A stretch of DNA of 64,000 nt from Camellia lanceoleosa (taxonomy: Eukaryota; Streptophyta; Magnoliopsida; Ericales; Theaceae). The translations under genes were made by a program, and so were the position numbers. The notes under the pieces were generated by a model. The model was not told where the DNA came from. It made no database searches and saw nothing but the letters and a program-made list of their open reading frames with translations. The DNA lies in NCBI GenBank assembly GCA_025200525.1, contig CM045762.1, positions 190,923,154 through 190,987,153 of the forward strand, written 5' to 3'. Positions 39,567-52,700 of the stretch are shown one piece after another (position 1 is the stretch's first letter; the number at the start of each line of letters is the position of its first letter).

Positions 39567-39771
39567 ATGTGGCTAACACGTTTGTACATGTTATACTTCG
39601 TATGTTCATATGATGTTTGATCCTGGCATAGTAGTGTAGCTCAATGGAAGTTCATGTTATAATTATATTTAATGCTTCCGATTTGGCCCCATAAAGTATA
39701 TATACCAGGTTTCACGTCTGTTTCTGAATAGGTCATGCCCAAACTTTTAGGGGCAGGTTTGGGGCGTGACA

Positions 39772-39960
39772 AGTGGTATCAGAGCACGAGTTGCTATCTC
39801 ACACACGGATCCATTGAGCTTTAGGGTGTCTAGAAAAGCTTTAGGCATCTTGCATGACATCCTGAAAATATATGAAAATCGATGGCAACGTTAAGCATAC
39901 TCTGATAAGGCTAACAATTTTGAATATATCTATTGTATGTAAATGATTGCTGTGTAGGCT
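39772..39960 (+). other. Untranslated leader between the 5' LTR and gag
   Basis: 189 bp holding the primer binding site and then sequence with no recognisable feature, ending immediately before the gag ATG at 39961. Confidence 0.75.
39774..39785 (+). other. Primer binding site, initiator Met-tRNA type
   Basis: TGGTATCAGAGC begins two bases after the end of the 5' LTR. This 12-base word is complementary to the 3' end of plant initiator methionine tRNA and is the usual minus-strand primer site in Ty3/gypsy elements. The match weakens after it (ACGAG). Confidence 0.93.
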
Positions 39961-42900
39961 ATGGTGAGAACAAGGACAGATGAGCCGGAAGATGCTACTT
40001 CAGCACGGTTGAATAGAATGGAAAGAATGATTATGGAAATGGCAGAAACCCTACGACAACAGCAGCAACGGCCTCAACAACCACCACCGCCGGTACCTCC
40101 ACCAGTAGTACAAGACTTTCATGCTGAAGATCGGACCATCACTCTCATTAAGGAGTTTAAGAAGATGAAGCCACCAGCCTTCAAAGGAGGAATCGAGCCA
40201 ATGAAAGCAGAGGCATGGGTGTTGGGAATAGAGAAGCTATTTGAAGTTTTTCCTTGCACCGAAGCCCAGAAGGTGCAGCTGGCCGCCTTTACGTTCGAAG
40301 ATGAGGCACGGAGGTGGTGGATGCTCATGAGAGCTACGCACCAAGGATTGACATGGGAAAGGTTTTTGGAATTGTTTTATGATAAGTATTTTCCTCAAAG
40401 TATGCGGGATAAAAAGGTGACCGAATTCGAAACTCTCAGACAAGGGAATAAGACTGTTGCTGAATATGAAGCCCAGTTTGCGGAGTTAGCTCGGTTCGCA
40501 CCTCACATGGTGGACACGGATTACAAGAAGGCGCGAAAATTTGAAGGAGGGTTACGGAGTGCCATTCTGGATAGGGTTAATATGTTGAAATTACCCACGT
40601 ATGTAGATGTGTTGGAGAGAGCTGTTATAGCAGAAGGGAATCTTGCTGCCCAAAACCGAATTTCTGAATGGAAGGGAAAGAGGCAAAATAGTCAATGGTC
40701 GAGGGGGTCAACTACTCCACCAAACAAGAAACAAAATTCAGGGACTTCAAATGTATTTACCCCTAGTTCGGATCAGACGCCCGTATGTGTGGAGTGTGGA
40801 AAGAAACATCGTGGAATCTTTTATCGGAAGTCTGGAGCCTGCTTTCAATGTGGAAAAACGGGTCATGTGATCAGGGATTGCCCTCAGAGGAAGCAGCAGC
40901 AAAGTGGCAACAGGACCATTGCCAGTTCAGTGGGGTCTGCACCAATCACCAACACCAAAGTACCGGCCAAATCGAATAACGACAAGGATACCGCACGGCA
41001 AGGCAGGGTATTTGCATTGGTTCCGGGAGATGTGCAAAATGCAGCAACGGTGGTGTCAGGTACATTTATGGTTCACGATCATCCTGCTTGTGTATTATTT
41101 GATTCTGGCTCTACCCATTCTTTCGTGTCGAAATTATTTGCTTCCACATTAGACATAACTGAAGAAAAACTGTCCTATATGTTGTATGTGTCTTCACCTT
41201 TGGGAAACCCTATGACTTGTACTTCTGTATATATCGCTTGTGAATTACAACTTGGGGATATTCGAGTATATGCCAACCTTTACCCTCTTGATATAACTTA
41301 TTTTGATATTATTCTGGGAATGGACTGGCTGGGTGAATACGGTGCAACTATAGATTGTTTGACCAAGCAAATCAGATTTAACCCTCCGGGACAATTGGAG
41401 TCTACTTTTCAGGGACGTGGAGTGACTTCTCCGCCTTATTTGATATCCGCAGCCAGGGCTTGTAAACTAATTCAAAAAGGGTGTCAGGGATACTTATGCA
41501 GTGTGTTAGCGGGACAAGGAGGGAATGACAATACTGATAGTATTCCAGTTGTTTGCGAATTTCCGGATGTTTTTCCAGAAGAGTTACCGGGGCAGTTAAT
41601 TGACCGTGAAATTGAGTTTACCATCGAAGTAGCACCTGGAACGCAACCTATTTCAAAGACCCCGTATAGAATGTCGCCAGTTGAGATGAAGGAACTAAAG
41701 TTACAGTTGCAAGAATTGCTGGACAAGGGATTTATCCGTCCAAGTGTATCTCCGTGGGGAGCACCAGTACTGTTTGTGAAAAAGAAGGATGGAACTCTCC
41801 GGCTTTGTATTGATTACAGGGAACTTAATAAAGTGACGATCAAGAATAAGTATCCGTTGCCAAGAATTGATGATTTGTTTGATCAGCTTCAGGGGGCACA
41901 AGTCTTTTCAAAAATTGATTTACGGTCTGGGTACCATCAAGTAAAGGTTAAAGCTGAAGATATTGAGAAGACAGCATTTCGGACTCGGTATGGTCACTAT
42001 GAATTTTTGGTTATGCCTTTTGGAGTCACTAATGCGCCAGCAGCTTTTATGGATTTGATGAATCGTGTTTTCAAGCCCTATTTGGATGAATTTGTAGTGG
42101 TCTTCATTGATGATATTTTAATTTATTCAGAGAATGCAGAAGCCCATGAGAAACATCTCCGGTTGATCCTTCAAACTCTTCGGGAGAAGAAGCTGTACGC
42201 GAAGTTAAAGAAATGTGAATTCTGGATACTCGAGGTGGCATTCCTAGGGCATATCATCACAAAGGAAGGAATTTCTGTCGACCCACACAAAATTGAGGCA
42301 ATCATCAACTGGCCAACCCCCACTAATGTGGCTGAAGTGCGTAGTTTTATGGGGTTAGCAGGCTATTACAGGAGATTTGTTCAAGATTTCTCCAAAATTG
42401 CTGTGCCATTAACACAACTGACTCGAAAGGGAGTTGCATTTGAATGGTCAGAGGAGCGGGAATCTGCTTTCCAGAAATTGAAGGGAAAATTGACAACAGC
42501 ACCAGTTTTAGCCTTACCATCTGGCACAGAAGGATTTGTAATCTACAGTGATGCTTCACACAAGGGACTTGGGTGTGTCCTAATGCAGAATGGAAGGGTC
42601 ATCGCGTATGCTTCTCGACAGCTGAAACCCCACGAAAAGAATTATCCCACGCATGATCTCGAACTGGCAGCGGTAGTCTTTGCTTTGAAAATATGGAGAC
42701 ATTATTTGTATGGCACTACCTGTGAAGTATTTACTGACCACAAAAGTCTCAAGTACCTTTTTACTCAGAAAGAATTGAATATGCGGCAACGTCGGTGGTT
42801 AGAATTAATTAAAGACTACGATTTACAGATTCAGTATCATCCTGGTAAAGCCAACACGGTGGCCGATGCTCTTAGTCGGAAAAATATGGGAGACTTGGTC

Positions 42901-43236
42901 TACTTGTTTACGGAGAAAAAGGAATTGGTAAGTGAGTTGACTAGGATGGATGTGGAGCTGGTGATACAGGGACAGGAAGCAGTATTAGCAGCAGTAATAG
43001 CTCAACCGACTCTACTCGAAGAAATCAAGCTGCATCAAATGGAGGATGACAGTCTAAAGAAGGTATGTGATGAGTTAGAAAGGAAACCAAAGCCGGGGTT
43101 TAGTTTAGTGGATTCGGTGCTCAAATTTCACAATCGAATATGTGTTCCTAATGTGTTGGAACTTAAACGAAAATTGATGGATGAAGCACATGCTTCAAGA
43201 TTTTCTGTACATCCGGGGAGTACCAAAATGTACTGA
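39961..43236 (+). CDS. Gag-pol polyprotein (gag, protease, RT, RNase H, integrase start), stopped early
   Basis: 1091 codons from ATG to TGA at 43234-43236. In order: gag with a retrotransposon capsid domain (about residues 60-240, [13 protein letters not shown] and RRWW motifs); an altered first zinc knuckle (C276, C279, H283, then Phe287 where a Cys would be expected); an intact CCHC knuckle (C294, C297, H302, C307); aspartic protease with DSGSTHS at 381-387; reverse transcriptase about 565-760 with LCIDYRELN and the catalytic FIDD at 715-718; RNase H with D864, E901, D926 and D969; and the integrase HHCC zinc finger start (H1076, H1084). The product would copy element RNA into DNA in cytoplasmic particles. 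The frame continues without shift after the TGA, so the stop is a point nonsense change. Normal length for this family is about 1500 codons. Fragments in other frames are shadows. Confidence 0.95.
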   Translation: MVRTRTDEPEDATSARLNRMERMIMEMAETLRQQQQRPQQPPPPVPPPVVQDFHAEDRTITLIKEFKKMKPPAFKGGIEPMKAEAWVLGIEKLFEVFPCTEAQKVQLAAFTFEDEARRWWMLMRATHQGLTWERFLELFYDKYFPQSMRDKKVTEFETLRQGNKTVAEYEAQFAELARFAPHMVDTDYKKARKFEGGLRSAILDRVNMLKLPTYVDVLERAVIAEGNLAAQNRISEWKGKRQNSQWSRGSTTPPNKKQNSGTSNVFTPSSDQTPVCVECGKKHRGIFYRKSGACFQCGKTGHVIRDCPQRKQQQSGNRTIASSVGSAPITNTKVPAKSNNDKDTARQGRVFALVPGDVQNAATVVSGTFMVHDHPACVLFDSGSTHSFVSKLFASTLDITEEKLSYMLYVSSPLGNPMTCTSVYIACELQLGDIRVYANLYPLDITYFDIILGMDWLGEYGATIDCLTKQIRFNPPGQLESTFQGRGVTSPPYLISAARACKLIQKGCQGYLCSVLAGQGGNDNTDSIPVVCEFPDVFPEELPGQLIDREIEFTIEVAPGTQPISKTPYRMSPVEMKELKLQLQELLDKGFIRPSVSPWGAPVLFVKKKDGTLRLCIDYRELNKVTIKNKYPLPRIDDLFDQLQGAQVFSKIDLRSGYHQVKVKAEDIEKTAFRTRYGHYEFLVMPFGVTNAPAAFMDLMNRVFKPYLDEFVVVFIDDILIYSENAEAHEKHLRLILQTLREKKLYAKLKKCEFWILEVAFLGHIITKEGISVDPHKIEAIINWPTPTNVAEVRSFMGLAGYYRRFVQDFSKIAVPLTQLTRKGVAFEWSEERESAFQKLKGKLTTAPVLALPSGTEGFVIYSDASHKGLGCVLMQNGRVIAYASRQLKPHEKNYPTHDLELAAVVFALKIWRHYLYGTTCEVFTDHKSLKYLFTQKELNMRQRRWLELIKDYDLQIQYHPGKANTVADALSRKNMGDLVYLFTEKKELVSELTRMDVELVIQGQEAVLAAVIAQPTLLEEIKLHQMEDDSLKKVCDELERKPKPGFSLVDSVLKFHNRICVPNVLELKRKLMDEAHASRFSVHPGSTKMY

Positions 43237-44439
43237 GATTTGAAGCAGAATTTTTGGTGGCCGAGTATGAAGAAAGAGATCGCAGAGTTTGTCTCTAAAT
43301 GTTTGCAATGTCAGCAAGTAAAGGCGGAACATCAAAGACCTGCCGGGTTGTTGCAACCTCTTCCCATCCCGGAATGGAAATGGAAACATTTGACTATGGA
43401 CTTTGTTGTGGGGTTACCGCGAACTCCTCGAGGTATGAATTCGATATGGGTCATTGTGGACCGGTTAACGAAGTCGGCTCATTTCTTACCAGTCAAAACC
43501 CAATATAATGCAGACAAACTCGCAGTACTTTATATGAATGAAATTGTAAGGCTTCATGGCGTTCCGGTCTCCATTGTATCAGATAGGGATCCAAAGTTTG
43601 TTTCCAGGTTTTGGCAAAGTTTACAAGAATCAATGGGTACAGGGCTAAAATTTAGTACTGCTTTCCATCCTCAAACTAACGGTCAATCGGAGAGAACGAT
43701 ACAGACTTTGGAAGACATGCTCCGAATGTGTATGCTAGATTTCCAAGAAAGTTGGGAAACCCATCTGCCGTTGATAGAATTTGCATACAACAACAGTTAT
43801 CATTCAAGTATTGAAATGGCCCCCTATGAAGCTTTGTATGGAAGACCGTGTCGTTCTCCCTCGTGTTGGGCTGAAGTTGGGGAAAGATCCTTATTCGGGC
43901 CTGAAATTGTCCAGTTGACCACGGAAAAGATTAAACTTATTCGGGAGAGATTGAAAACTGCTCAAAGCAGACAGAAAAGTTATGCAGATAACCGGCGGAG
44001 AGATTTGGAATTTGAAGTGGACAGTTATGTATTTGTAAAAGTTACTCCGATAAAGGGACATCCCAGATTCGGGAAAAAGGGTAAGTTGACACCTCGTTAT
44101 GTGGGCCCCTTTCAGATTTTGGAAAGAATAGGTCCGGTGGCTTACCGGGTTGCCCTTCCGCCACATATGAGTCAAGTACATAATGTTTTCCATGTTTCTA
44201 TGCTTCGAGAATACCTTCCAGATCCGTCGCATGTCATTGATTATCACCAAATTGAGCTAGACGACAAGTTGACGTATGCGGAAAAACCGATTCGAGTCCT
44301 AGACCGACAAGTGAAACAATTACGAAACCGAGACATTCCGATGATAAAAGTGGAATGGCAAGAACATTATGGAACCGAGGCAACGTGGGAAAGAGAGGAA
44401 GAAATGCTACACCAATACCCACATTTATTTCAAGCTTAA
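43237..44439 (+). pseudogene. Integrase and chromodomain part of gag-pol, downstream of the premature stop
   Basis: In the same frame as the upstream gag-pol and separated only by the TGA. The next usable start is a TTG at 43240, so independent translation is doubtful. Counting from 43240: the Cys pair of the integrase zinc finger (C21, C24), the catalytic core with D54, D115 and E151 (35 residues between the last two, as expected for DDE integrases), a GPF motif at 289-291 of the GPY/F module, and a chromodomain at about 349-397 ([32 protein letters not shown]). In chromoviruses this module joins element cDNA to chromosomal DNA and the chromodomain is thought to guide insertion into heterochromatin, which suits the satellite location. 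Ends with TAA. Everything except the one stop looks intact. Confidence 0.93.
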
Positions 44440-44471
44440 GGTAAAACAAGTTTGGAGGACCAAACTTATTT
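44440..44471 (+). other. Short untranslated stretch between pol and the polypurine tract
   Basis: No feature is visible beyond a spacer of 32 bp. Confidence 0.6.
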
Positions 44472-44484
44472 AAGGGGGGGAGAG
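44472..44484 (+). other. Polypurine tract
   Basis: AAGGGGGGGAGAG lies immediately before the 3' LTR start (TGTAATAACC at 44485), the standard site for plus-strand DNA priming in LTR retrotransposons. Confidence 0.92.
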
Positions 44485-45381
44485 TGTAATAACCCGACCC
44501 TCACACGTGATTTCTGTTATATTCTCAGTCCTCAATTGGTACTATTCAATGCTTATCGTGAAACTCTACGAAAAATTATGTTTGAATAAGTGAACTTCAT
44601 GTTATGGAGGCCTATCTGTCTTACACGAATTCTATCTGTTACAATTAACACATTAAAGTTAGGAATTGGAAGCCTCAACGATTTAACTATCAGGAATTAA
44701 TAATATATTTGAAATCCTCATAATTTTTAAGTAATATTAAGTATGTCTGTGAAATTTTAGTTTTGGGATGATTAAACGATTCACTTTCGTCTTATATGAC
44801 CTTAGTTATGCATCTATATATATATATATATATCAATTTAGAAGATATTTTGAATAAAGTCTTGTGCTAAGAAGAAGAAAGAAAACGTGAGGAGGTGAAA
44901 GGAATTGGGGGGGGGGAATCGTGGGTAACCAAGGAAGCTAATCAAGTTGTTGGATTTGTGTGATTTGCTTGAAGGTAACTCAAGTTTATTGTAGCTACTC
45001 AAGATTTGCAATCTATGTCATGTTAGTGGTTGATTATGGATGACTTATGTTTGATCTTGAGGGTTTCCTCTTAATGATTGGTTATTTTGTCACTTTGATT
45101 TGGTTGATGTTGGAATTACACTTCAATTCTTGGTTTATAGTATCAATCTATGCATCTATGTGTTGTAATTGAAGAACTTAAATATAAGATGATACTTAAG
45201 GGAGATGGATGATTTGTTGAAGCTTTTAAGCTAGTTTAAATTGTGTAATCAAGTTAGAATCTTTGTTCTGGTGTTGTGAAGTTGAAGTGTTGCATGAATT
45301 CCACCTTTGATTGCATGAAAAATGAGTTTTAGATGATGAATTTTGTGTTGAACTCGGCTGCCCTGTTTCTGGGCTGTCTTA

Positions 45382-45556
45382 CGCTCAAGCGGAGGTCAGA
45401 GCCGCTCGAGCGGGAAAATGCAGCTCTCAGAAGTTTTTCAAAAATTACCCTGTACGCTCGAGCGTAGGAAGTTCCGCTCGAGCGTAAAAATTGGCCATCC
45501 AGTATTTTTGGCATCACAACACTGTCCGCTCGAGCGGACAAGTCTACGCTCGAGCG
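45382..45556. promoter_or_regulatory. Three CGCTCGAGCG palindrome pairs, 3' LTR of family A
   Basis: Palindromes start at 45382 (one base altered), 45403, 45455, 45475, 45527 and 45547. Within-pair spacings are 21, 20 and 20 bp. Pair-to-pair spacings are 73 and 72 bp. This is about two helical turns within a pair and about seven between pairs. Confidence 0.6.
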
Positions 45557-46039
45557 GAGGACTGTTTCCGGAGGAAAATTATGTGTTGTTCAGTTTTGTA
45601 TGCATATTCCTCTGGTATGTTTAGAATATCTTTCTGATGATTTATGGGGATTATAACGTCATGCAAAGATTCAGGACTAATGTAAGAAAGAAAGGGAACT
45701 AATGTGTATTGATTGTGTGCAGAGCGCACTTCAGGAGGAAGCAACATACCACATCAACGCTGTGAGTAGTAGTATCTCTACCCACTTTACTTATGGCTAA
45801 TGTTTCTCATTAGCATTTTGTTCATGCGTCATGTGTAATCATCTTAAAGTTTAAGTATGCAAATATGATTATGTTTCGGATGTATGCCAATGTTACAAGA
45901 ATGCGTCACGCATGTTAAGTATATAAAAATAAGTTATTATGACGGGAAACAAAGTGCTACACGGAACTAAGTACTACGATGTGAGTCACCTCTAGAGTCC
46001 GTGTGAGCCACCTCTTGAGTTCCAACAAGCAAGTTCAAG

Positions 46040-46207
46040 GGCTTTCATGCCAATATGATTAAGGGCTTCCATGCCAACATGACAAGGGCTTTACGCCAAT
46101 ATGATCAAGGGCTTTATGCCAATATGTAAGGGCTTTATGCCACTATGTGTGTGGGCTATGCCAACACGTACAAGGGCCTTGTGCCACAAGTTCAAGGGCT
46201 TAATGCC
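46040..46207 (+). repeat. Mini-hairpin array (GGC-loop-GCC), 3' LTR of family A
   Basis: Same eight-unit array as in the 5' LTR at an offset of 6987 bp. The GGC and GCC arms are unchanged in every unit. Confidence 0.8.
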
Positions 46208-46760
46208 ACTATGATAAGACAAGTACGGAATCAGACATTTATATGATCCTTTCGTTATGAATACATGTTTCATGTTAAGCTAAGTATTGAATTGATCTAT
46301 ACTACTATTCACTGAGCTTGGCTCACTCTATGTTATGTCTGATTTTGTAGGTGATCAATCGGGAAGTCGGTCTTAGCCCTGAAGCCTGTTCTTTTGTCGA
46401 CCTCCATGTGTTATGCACTGGCTGATGCCACTTTTGTTTTGTGTTCTGCCATTGTGGCTATACTTTATTCTGCCCGAGGTTGAACCTAAATGATGTAAAT
46501 TAATATTTTTGTTATACGCCCAATCTCTGGGCCGGGTCTGTATATATATATATGTATGTGGCTAACACGTTTGTACATGTTATACTTCGTATGTTCATAT
46601 GATGTTTGATCCTGGCATAGTAGTGTAGCTCAATGGAAGTTCATGTTATAATTATATTTAATGCTTCCGATTTGGCCCCATAAAGTATATATACCAGGTT
46701 TCACGTCTGTTTCTGAATAGGTCATGCCCAAACTTGTAGGGGCAGGTTTGGGGCGTGACA

Positions 46761-49700
46761 CGGATTCTCCTGCACAGTGGTAGATATGTAAATATGGCAT
46801 TTACTTACCATTTCTCACGCATTAGAGTTCCAACATTAGAACACCTATACGGATTCTCCGGCACAATGGCAGATATGTAAATACGGCGTTTACTTACCAT
46901 TTCTCACGCGTTAGGGTTCGAACACTCGAACACCCATACGGATTCTCCATCACAGTGGCAGATATGTAAATACGACGTTTACTTACCATTTCTCACGCAT
47001 TGGATTTCGAACTTTCGAACACCTATACGGATTCTCCTGCACAGTGGCAGATATGTAAATACGCCGTTTACTTACCATTTCTCACGCATTAGGGTTCGAA
47101 CAGTCAAACACCTATGCAGATTCGCCTGCACAGTGGAAGATATGTAAATACGGCGTTTACTTACCATTTCTCATGCATTAGGATTCTAACACTCGAACAC
47201 CTATATAGATTCTCTAGCAGAGTGACAGATATGTACATACGGCGTTTACTTACCATTTCTCATGGATTAGGGTTCGAACACTCGAACACCTATAAAGATT
47301 CTCCTGCACAGTGGCAGATATGTAAATACGACGTTAACTTACCATTTCTGACGCGTTAGGGTTCGAACAATCGAACTCCTGTACGGATTCCCCTGCACAA
47401 TGGCAGATATGTAAATGCGGCGTTTACTTACCATTTCTCACGCCTTAGGGTTCGAACACTCGAACACCTGTACAGATTCTGCTGCACAGTGGCAGATATG
47501 TAAATACGGCGTTCACTTACCATTTCTCAGGCATTAGGTTTCGAAACCTCGAACACCTATACGGATTCTCCTACACAGTGGCAGATATGTAAATACGGCA
47601 TTTACTTATCATTTCAAATGCGCTACGGTTCGAACACACGAACACCTATACGGATTCTCCTGCACAGCGGCAGCTATGTCAATACGGCGTTTACTTACCA
47701 TTTCTCACGAATTAGGGTTCGAACACTCGTACACCCATACGGATTCTCCTGCACAGTGGCAGATATGTAAATACGGTGTTTACCTACCATTTCCCACGCA
47801 TTACGGTTCAATGCTCACGCATTACGGTTCGAACACTCGAACACCTATACGGATTCTCCACCACAGTGGAAGATATGTAAATACGGCGTTCACTTACCAT
47901 TTCTATTGCATTAGGGTTCGAACACTCGAACACCTATACGGATTCTCCTACATAGTGGCAGATATGTAAATACGGCGTTTACTTACCATTTCTCACGCAT
48001 TGGGGTTCGAACAATCGAACACCTATATGGATTCTACTGCACAGTGGCAGATATGTAAATACGGCATTTACTTACCATTTCTCGCGCATTCGGGTTCGGA
48101 CACTCGAACACCTATACGGATTCTCCTGCACAGTGGCAGATATGTAAATACGGCGTTTATTAACCATTGCTCACGCATTACGGCTCGAACACTCGAACAC
48201 CTATACGGATTCCCCAGCACAGTGGAGATATGTAAATACGGCGTTTACTTACCATTTCTCACGCATTAGGGTTCGAACACTCGAACACCTATACGGATTC
48301 TCCTGCACAGTGGAGATATGTAAATACGGCATTTGCTTACTATTTCTCATGCATTAGGGTACGAACACTCGAACACATATATGGATTCTCCTGCACAGTG
48401 GGAGATACGTAAATATGGCGTTCACTTACCGTTTCTCAGGCATCAGGGTTCGACCAAACGAACACCTATACGGATTCCCCCGCACAGTGGCAGATATGTA
48501 TATACGGCATTTACTTACCATTTCTCACGCATTAGAGTACAAACATTAGAACACCAATACGGATTCTCCTGCACAGTGGCAGTTATGTATCTACGGCGTT
48601 TACTTACAATTTCTAATGCATTAGGGTTCGAACACTCGAACACCTATACGGATTCTGCTGCACAGTGGCAGATATGTAAATACGGCATTTACTTACCTTT
48701 TCTCACGCGTTAGGGTTCGAACACTCGAACACCTACACGGATTCTCCTGCACAGTGGAAGATATGTAAATACGACGTTTACTTACCATTTCGCATGCATT
48801 GGGGTTCGAACACTCGAACACCTATACGGATTCTCCTGCACAGTGGCAGATATGTAAACACGGCGTTTACTTACCATTTCTCACGCGTTACGGTTCGAAC
48901 ACTCGAACACCTATACGGATTCTCCTGCATAGTGGCAGATATGTAAATACGACGTTTAGTTACCATTTCCCACGCATTAGGGTTCGAAGACTCGAACACC
49001 TATACGGATTCTCCTGCACAGTCGAGATATATAAATTCGGCGTTCACTTACCATTTCTCACGCATTAGGGTTCGAACACTCGAACACCTATACAAATTCT
49101 CCAGCACAGTGGCAGATATGTAAATACAGAGTTTACTTACCATTTCTCAAGCATTAGGGTTCGAACACTCGAAGACCTATACAGATTCTCATGCACAGTG
49201 GCTGATATATAAATACAGCGTTTAGTTACCATTTCCCACGCATTAGGGTTCGAACACTCGAACACCTATACGGATTCTCCTGCACAGTGGAGATATATAA
49301 ATTCGGCTTTCACTAACCATTTCTAACGCATTAGGGTTCGAACACTCGAACACCTATACAGATTCTCCAGCACAGTGGCAGATATGTAAATACGAAGTTT
49401 ACTTACCATTTCTCATGCATTACGATTCGAACACTCGAACACCTATACAGATTCTCCTGCACAGTGGCAGATATGTAAATACGGCGTTAACTTACCATTT
49501 CTCATGCGTTAGCGTTCGAACAATCGAACTCCTGTATGGATTCTCCTGCATAGTGGCAGATATGTAAATACGGCGTGTATTTACCATTTCTCACTCCTTA
49601 GGGTTCTAACACTCGAACACCTATACAGATTCTCCTGCACAGTGGCAGATAAGTAAATACAGCGTTCACTTACCATTTCTAAGCCATTAGGGTTCGAACC

Positions 49701-52700
49701 CTCGAACACCCATACGGATTCTCCTGCACAGTGGCAGATATGAAAATACGACATTTACTTACCATTTCTCACGCATTAGAGTTCGAACATTCGAACACCT
49801 ATACGGATTCTCCTGCACAGTGCCAGATATGTAAATACGGCTTTTACTTACCATTTCTCACGCGTTAGGGTTCGAACACTCGAACACCGATACGGATTCT
49901 CCTGCACAGTGGCAGATATGTAAATATGACGTTTACTTACCATTTCTCATGCATTGGGTTTCGAACACTCGAACACCTATACGGATTCTCCTGCACAGTG
50001 GCAAATATATAAACACGGCGTTTACTTACCATTTCTCACGCGTTACGGTTCGAACACTCGAACACCTATACGGATTCTCCTGCACAGTGGCAGATATGTA
50101 AATACGGAGTTTAGTTACCATTTCTCACGCATTAGGGTTCGAACACTCGAACACCTATACGGATTCTCCTGCACAGTGGAGATATCTGAATTCGGCGTTC
50201 ATTTACCATTTCTCATGCATTGGGGTTCGAACACTCGAACACCTATACGGATTATCCAGCAAGTGGCAAATATGTAAATACTGTGTTCACTTACCATTTC
50301 TCACATATTAGGGTTCGAACACTCGAACACCTATACGGATTCTCCTGCACAGTGGCAGATATGTAAGTACGGCATTTACTTACCATTTCTCACGCGTTAG
50401 GGTTCGAACACTCAAACTCCTGTACGGATTCTCCTACACAGCGGTAGATATGTAAATACGGCAGTTACTTACTATTTCTCATGCATTAGGGTTCGAACAC
50501 TCGAACACCTATACGGATTCTCCTGCACAGTGAGAGATACGTAAATACGGCGTTCACTTACCATTTCTCAGGCATTAGGTTTCGACCACGCGAACACCTA
50601 TACGGATTCTCCTGCACATTGACAGATATGTAAATACGACATTTACTCACCATTTCTCACGCATTAGAGTTGAAACAATAGAACACCTATACGGATTCTC
50701 CTGCACAGTGGCAGATATTTAAATACGGCGTTTACTTACCATTTCCCACGCGTTAGGGTTCGAACACTCGAACACCCATACGGATTCTCCTTCACAGTGG
50801 CAGATATGTAAATACGGCGTTTGCTTACCATTTCTTACGCCTTGGATTTCGAACACTCGAACACCTATACGGATTCTCCTGCACAGTGGCATATATGTAA
50901 ATACGGCGTTTACTTACCATTTCTCACGCGTTAGGGTTCGAACAGTCGAACACCTATGCGGATTCGCCTGCACAGTGGCAGTTATGTAAATACGGCGTTT
51001 ACTTACCATTTCTCACGCATTAGGGTTCGAACACTTGAACACCTATACAGATTCTCATCCACAGTGGCAGATATGTAAATACGGCGTTTACTTACCATTT
51101 CTCATGCATTAGGATTCGAACAGTCGAACACCTATACAGATTCTCCTGCACAGTGGCAGATTTGTAAATACGGCGTTACCTTACCATTTCCCACGCGTTA
51201 GGGTTCAAACAATCGAACTCCTGTACAGATTCTCCTGTGTAGGGGCAGATATGTAAATACGGCGTTTACTTACCATTTCTCACGCCTTACGGTTCGAACA
51301 CTCGAACACCTATACAGATTCTCCTGTACAGTGGTAGATATGTAAATACAGCGTTCACTTACCATTTCTTAGGTATTAGGGTTCTAACCCTCGAACACCC
51401 ATACGGATTCTCCTTCACAGTGGCAGATATGTAAATACGGCGTTTACTTACCATTTCACACGCATTGGATTTCGAACACTGGAACACCTATACGGATTCT
51501 CCTGCACAGTGGCATATATGTAAATACGGCGTTTACTTACCATTTCTAACGCGTTAGGGTTCGAACAGTCGAACACTTATGCGGATTCGCCTGCACAGTC
51601 GCAGATATGTAAATACGACGTTTACTTACCATTTCTCACGCATTAGGGTTCGAACACTCGAACACCTATCCAGATTCTCCACCACAGTGACAGATATGTA
51701 AATACGGCGTTTACTTACTATTTCTCATGCATTAGTGTTCGAACACTCGAACAACCATACAGATTCTCCTGCACAGTGGCAGATATGTACATACGGCGTT
51801 TACTTACCATTTCTCATGGATTACGGGTCGAACACTCAAACACATATACAGATTCTCCTGCACAGTGGCAGATATGTAAATACGACGTTAAATTACCATT
51901 TCTCATGCGTTAGGGTTCGAACAATCGAACTCCTGTACGGATTCTCCTGCACAATGGCAGATATGTAAATGCGGCGTTTACTTATCATTTCTCACGCTTT
52001 AGGGTTCGAACACTCGAACACCTATACAGATTCAGCTGCACAGTGGCAGATATGTAAATACGGCGTTCACTTACCATTTCTCAGGCATTAGGTTTCGAAC
52101 CCTCGAACACCTATACAGATTCTCCTGCACAGTGGCTGATATGTAACTATGGCATTTACTTATCATTTCAAACGCATTACGGTTCGAACAATCGAACACC
52201 TATACGGATTCTCCTGCACAGTGGCAGCTATTTAAATACGGCGTTTACTTACCATTTCACACGAATTAGGGTTCGAACACTCGAAGACCCATACGGATTC
52301 CCCTGCACAGTGGCAGATATGTAAATGCGGCGTTTACCTACCATTTCCCACACATTACACGAGGACTCGAACACTTGTACGGATTCGCCTGCACAGTGGC
52401 AGATATGTAAGTACGGCGTTTACTTACCATTTCTCACGCATTAGGGTTCGAACACCTATACAGATTCCCCATCACAGTGGCAGATATGTAAATATGGCGT
52501 TCACTTACCATTTCTCAGGCATTAGGGTTCGACCCCTCGAACACCTATACGGATTCTACTGCACAGTGGCAGATATGAAAATACAACATTTACTTACCAT
52601 TTCTCACGCATTAGTGTTCGAACATTCAAACACCTATGCGGATTCTCCTGCACAGTGGCAGATATGTAAATACGGCGTTTACTTACCATTTCCCACGCAT

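Larger units (their letters stand above)
37498..39771 (+). repeat. 5' LTR of the family-A element
   Basis: 2274 bp, TG...CA ends. By eye it differs from the 3' LTR at about seven substitutions, two differences in TA-repeat length and one 4-bp gap at 38540 (loss of CTCG from a CCGCTCGAGCGG word). It contains a TA microsatellite (about 37828-37850), six CGCTCGAGCG-type palindromes (38399-38569), an array of GGC..GCC mini-hairpins (39053-39220), a conserved block (39319-39365) and a TATA-rich candidate promoter (39552-39566). The small reading frames inside it are not supported as genes. Confidence 0.96.
37498..46760 (+). mobile_element. Ty3/gypsy chromovirus retrotransposon (family A, Tekay/Del-like), nearly complete
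   Basis: A 9263-bp element bounded by two nearly identical LTRs (37498-39771 and 44485-46760), starting TGTAATAACCCGACC and ending GGGGCGTGACA. Between them are a primer binding site for initiator methionine tRNA, one gag-pol frame (gag, protease, reverse transcriptase, RNase H, integrase, chromodomain) and a polypurine tract. The gene order and C-terminal chromodomain place it among chromoviruses; the Tekay/Del assignment rests on the long LTRs, single frame and chromodomain ending (YPHLF) and is an inference. The flanks are TGGAT on the left and CGGAT on the right, which fits a 5-bp target duplication with one later change. It sits inside the satellite in phase. One premature TGA interrupts the frame, so this copy probably does not encode its own integrase. 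Confidence 0.96.
44485..46760 (+). repeat. 3' LTR of the family-A element
   Basis: 2276 bp, nearly identical to the 5' LTR. It preserves the third palindrome pair that is damaged in the 5' LTR but has one palindrome altered (CGCTCAAGCG at 45382). The TA run is shorter (about 44815-44833). The LTR end is followed directly by satellite beginning CGGATTCTCC. Confidence 0.96.

Noticed and set aside
39774..39785. A tRNA gene after the 5' LTR
   Set aside because: Only the short stretch complementary to the tRNA 3' end is present, which is a primer binding site.
40119..44449. Frames overlapping gag-pol in other phases and on the opposite strand
   Set aside because: Shadows of the gag-pol frame, with no independent domains.
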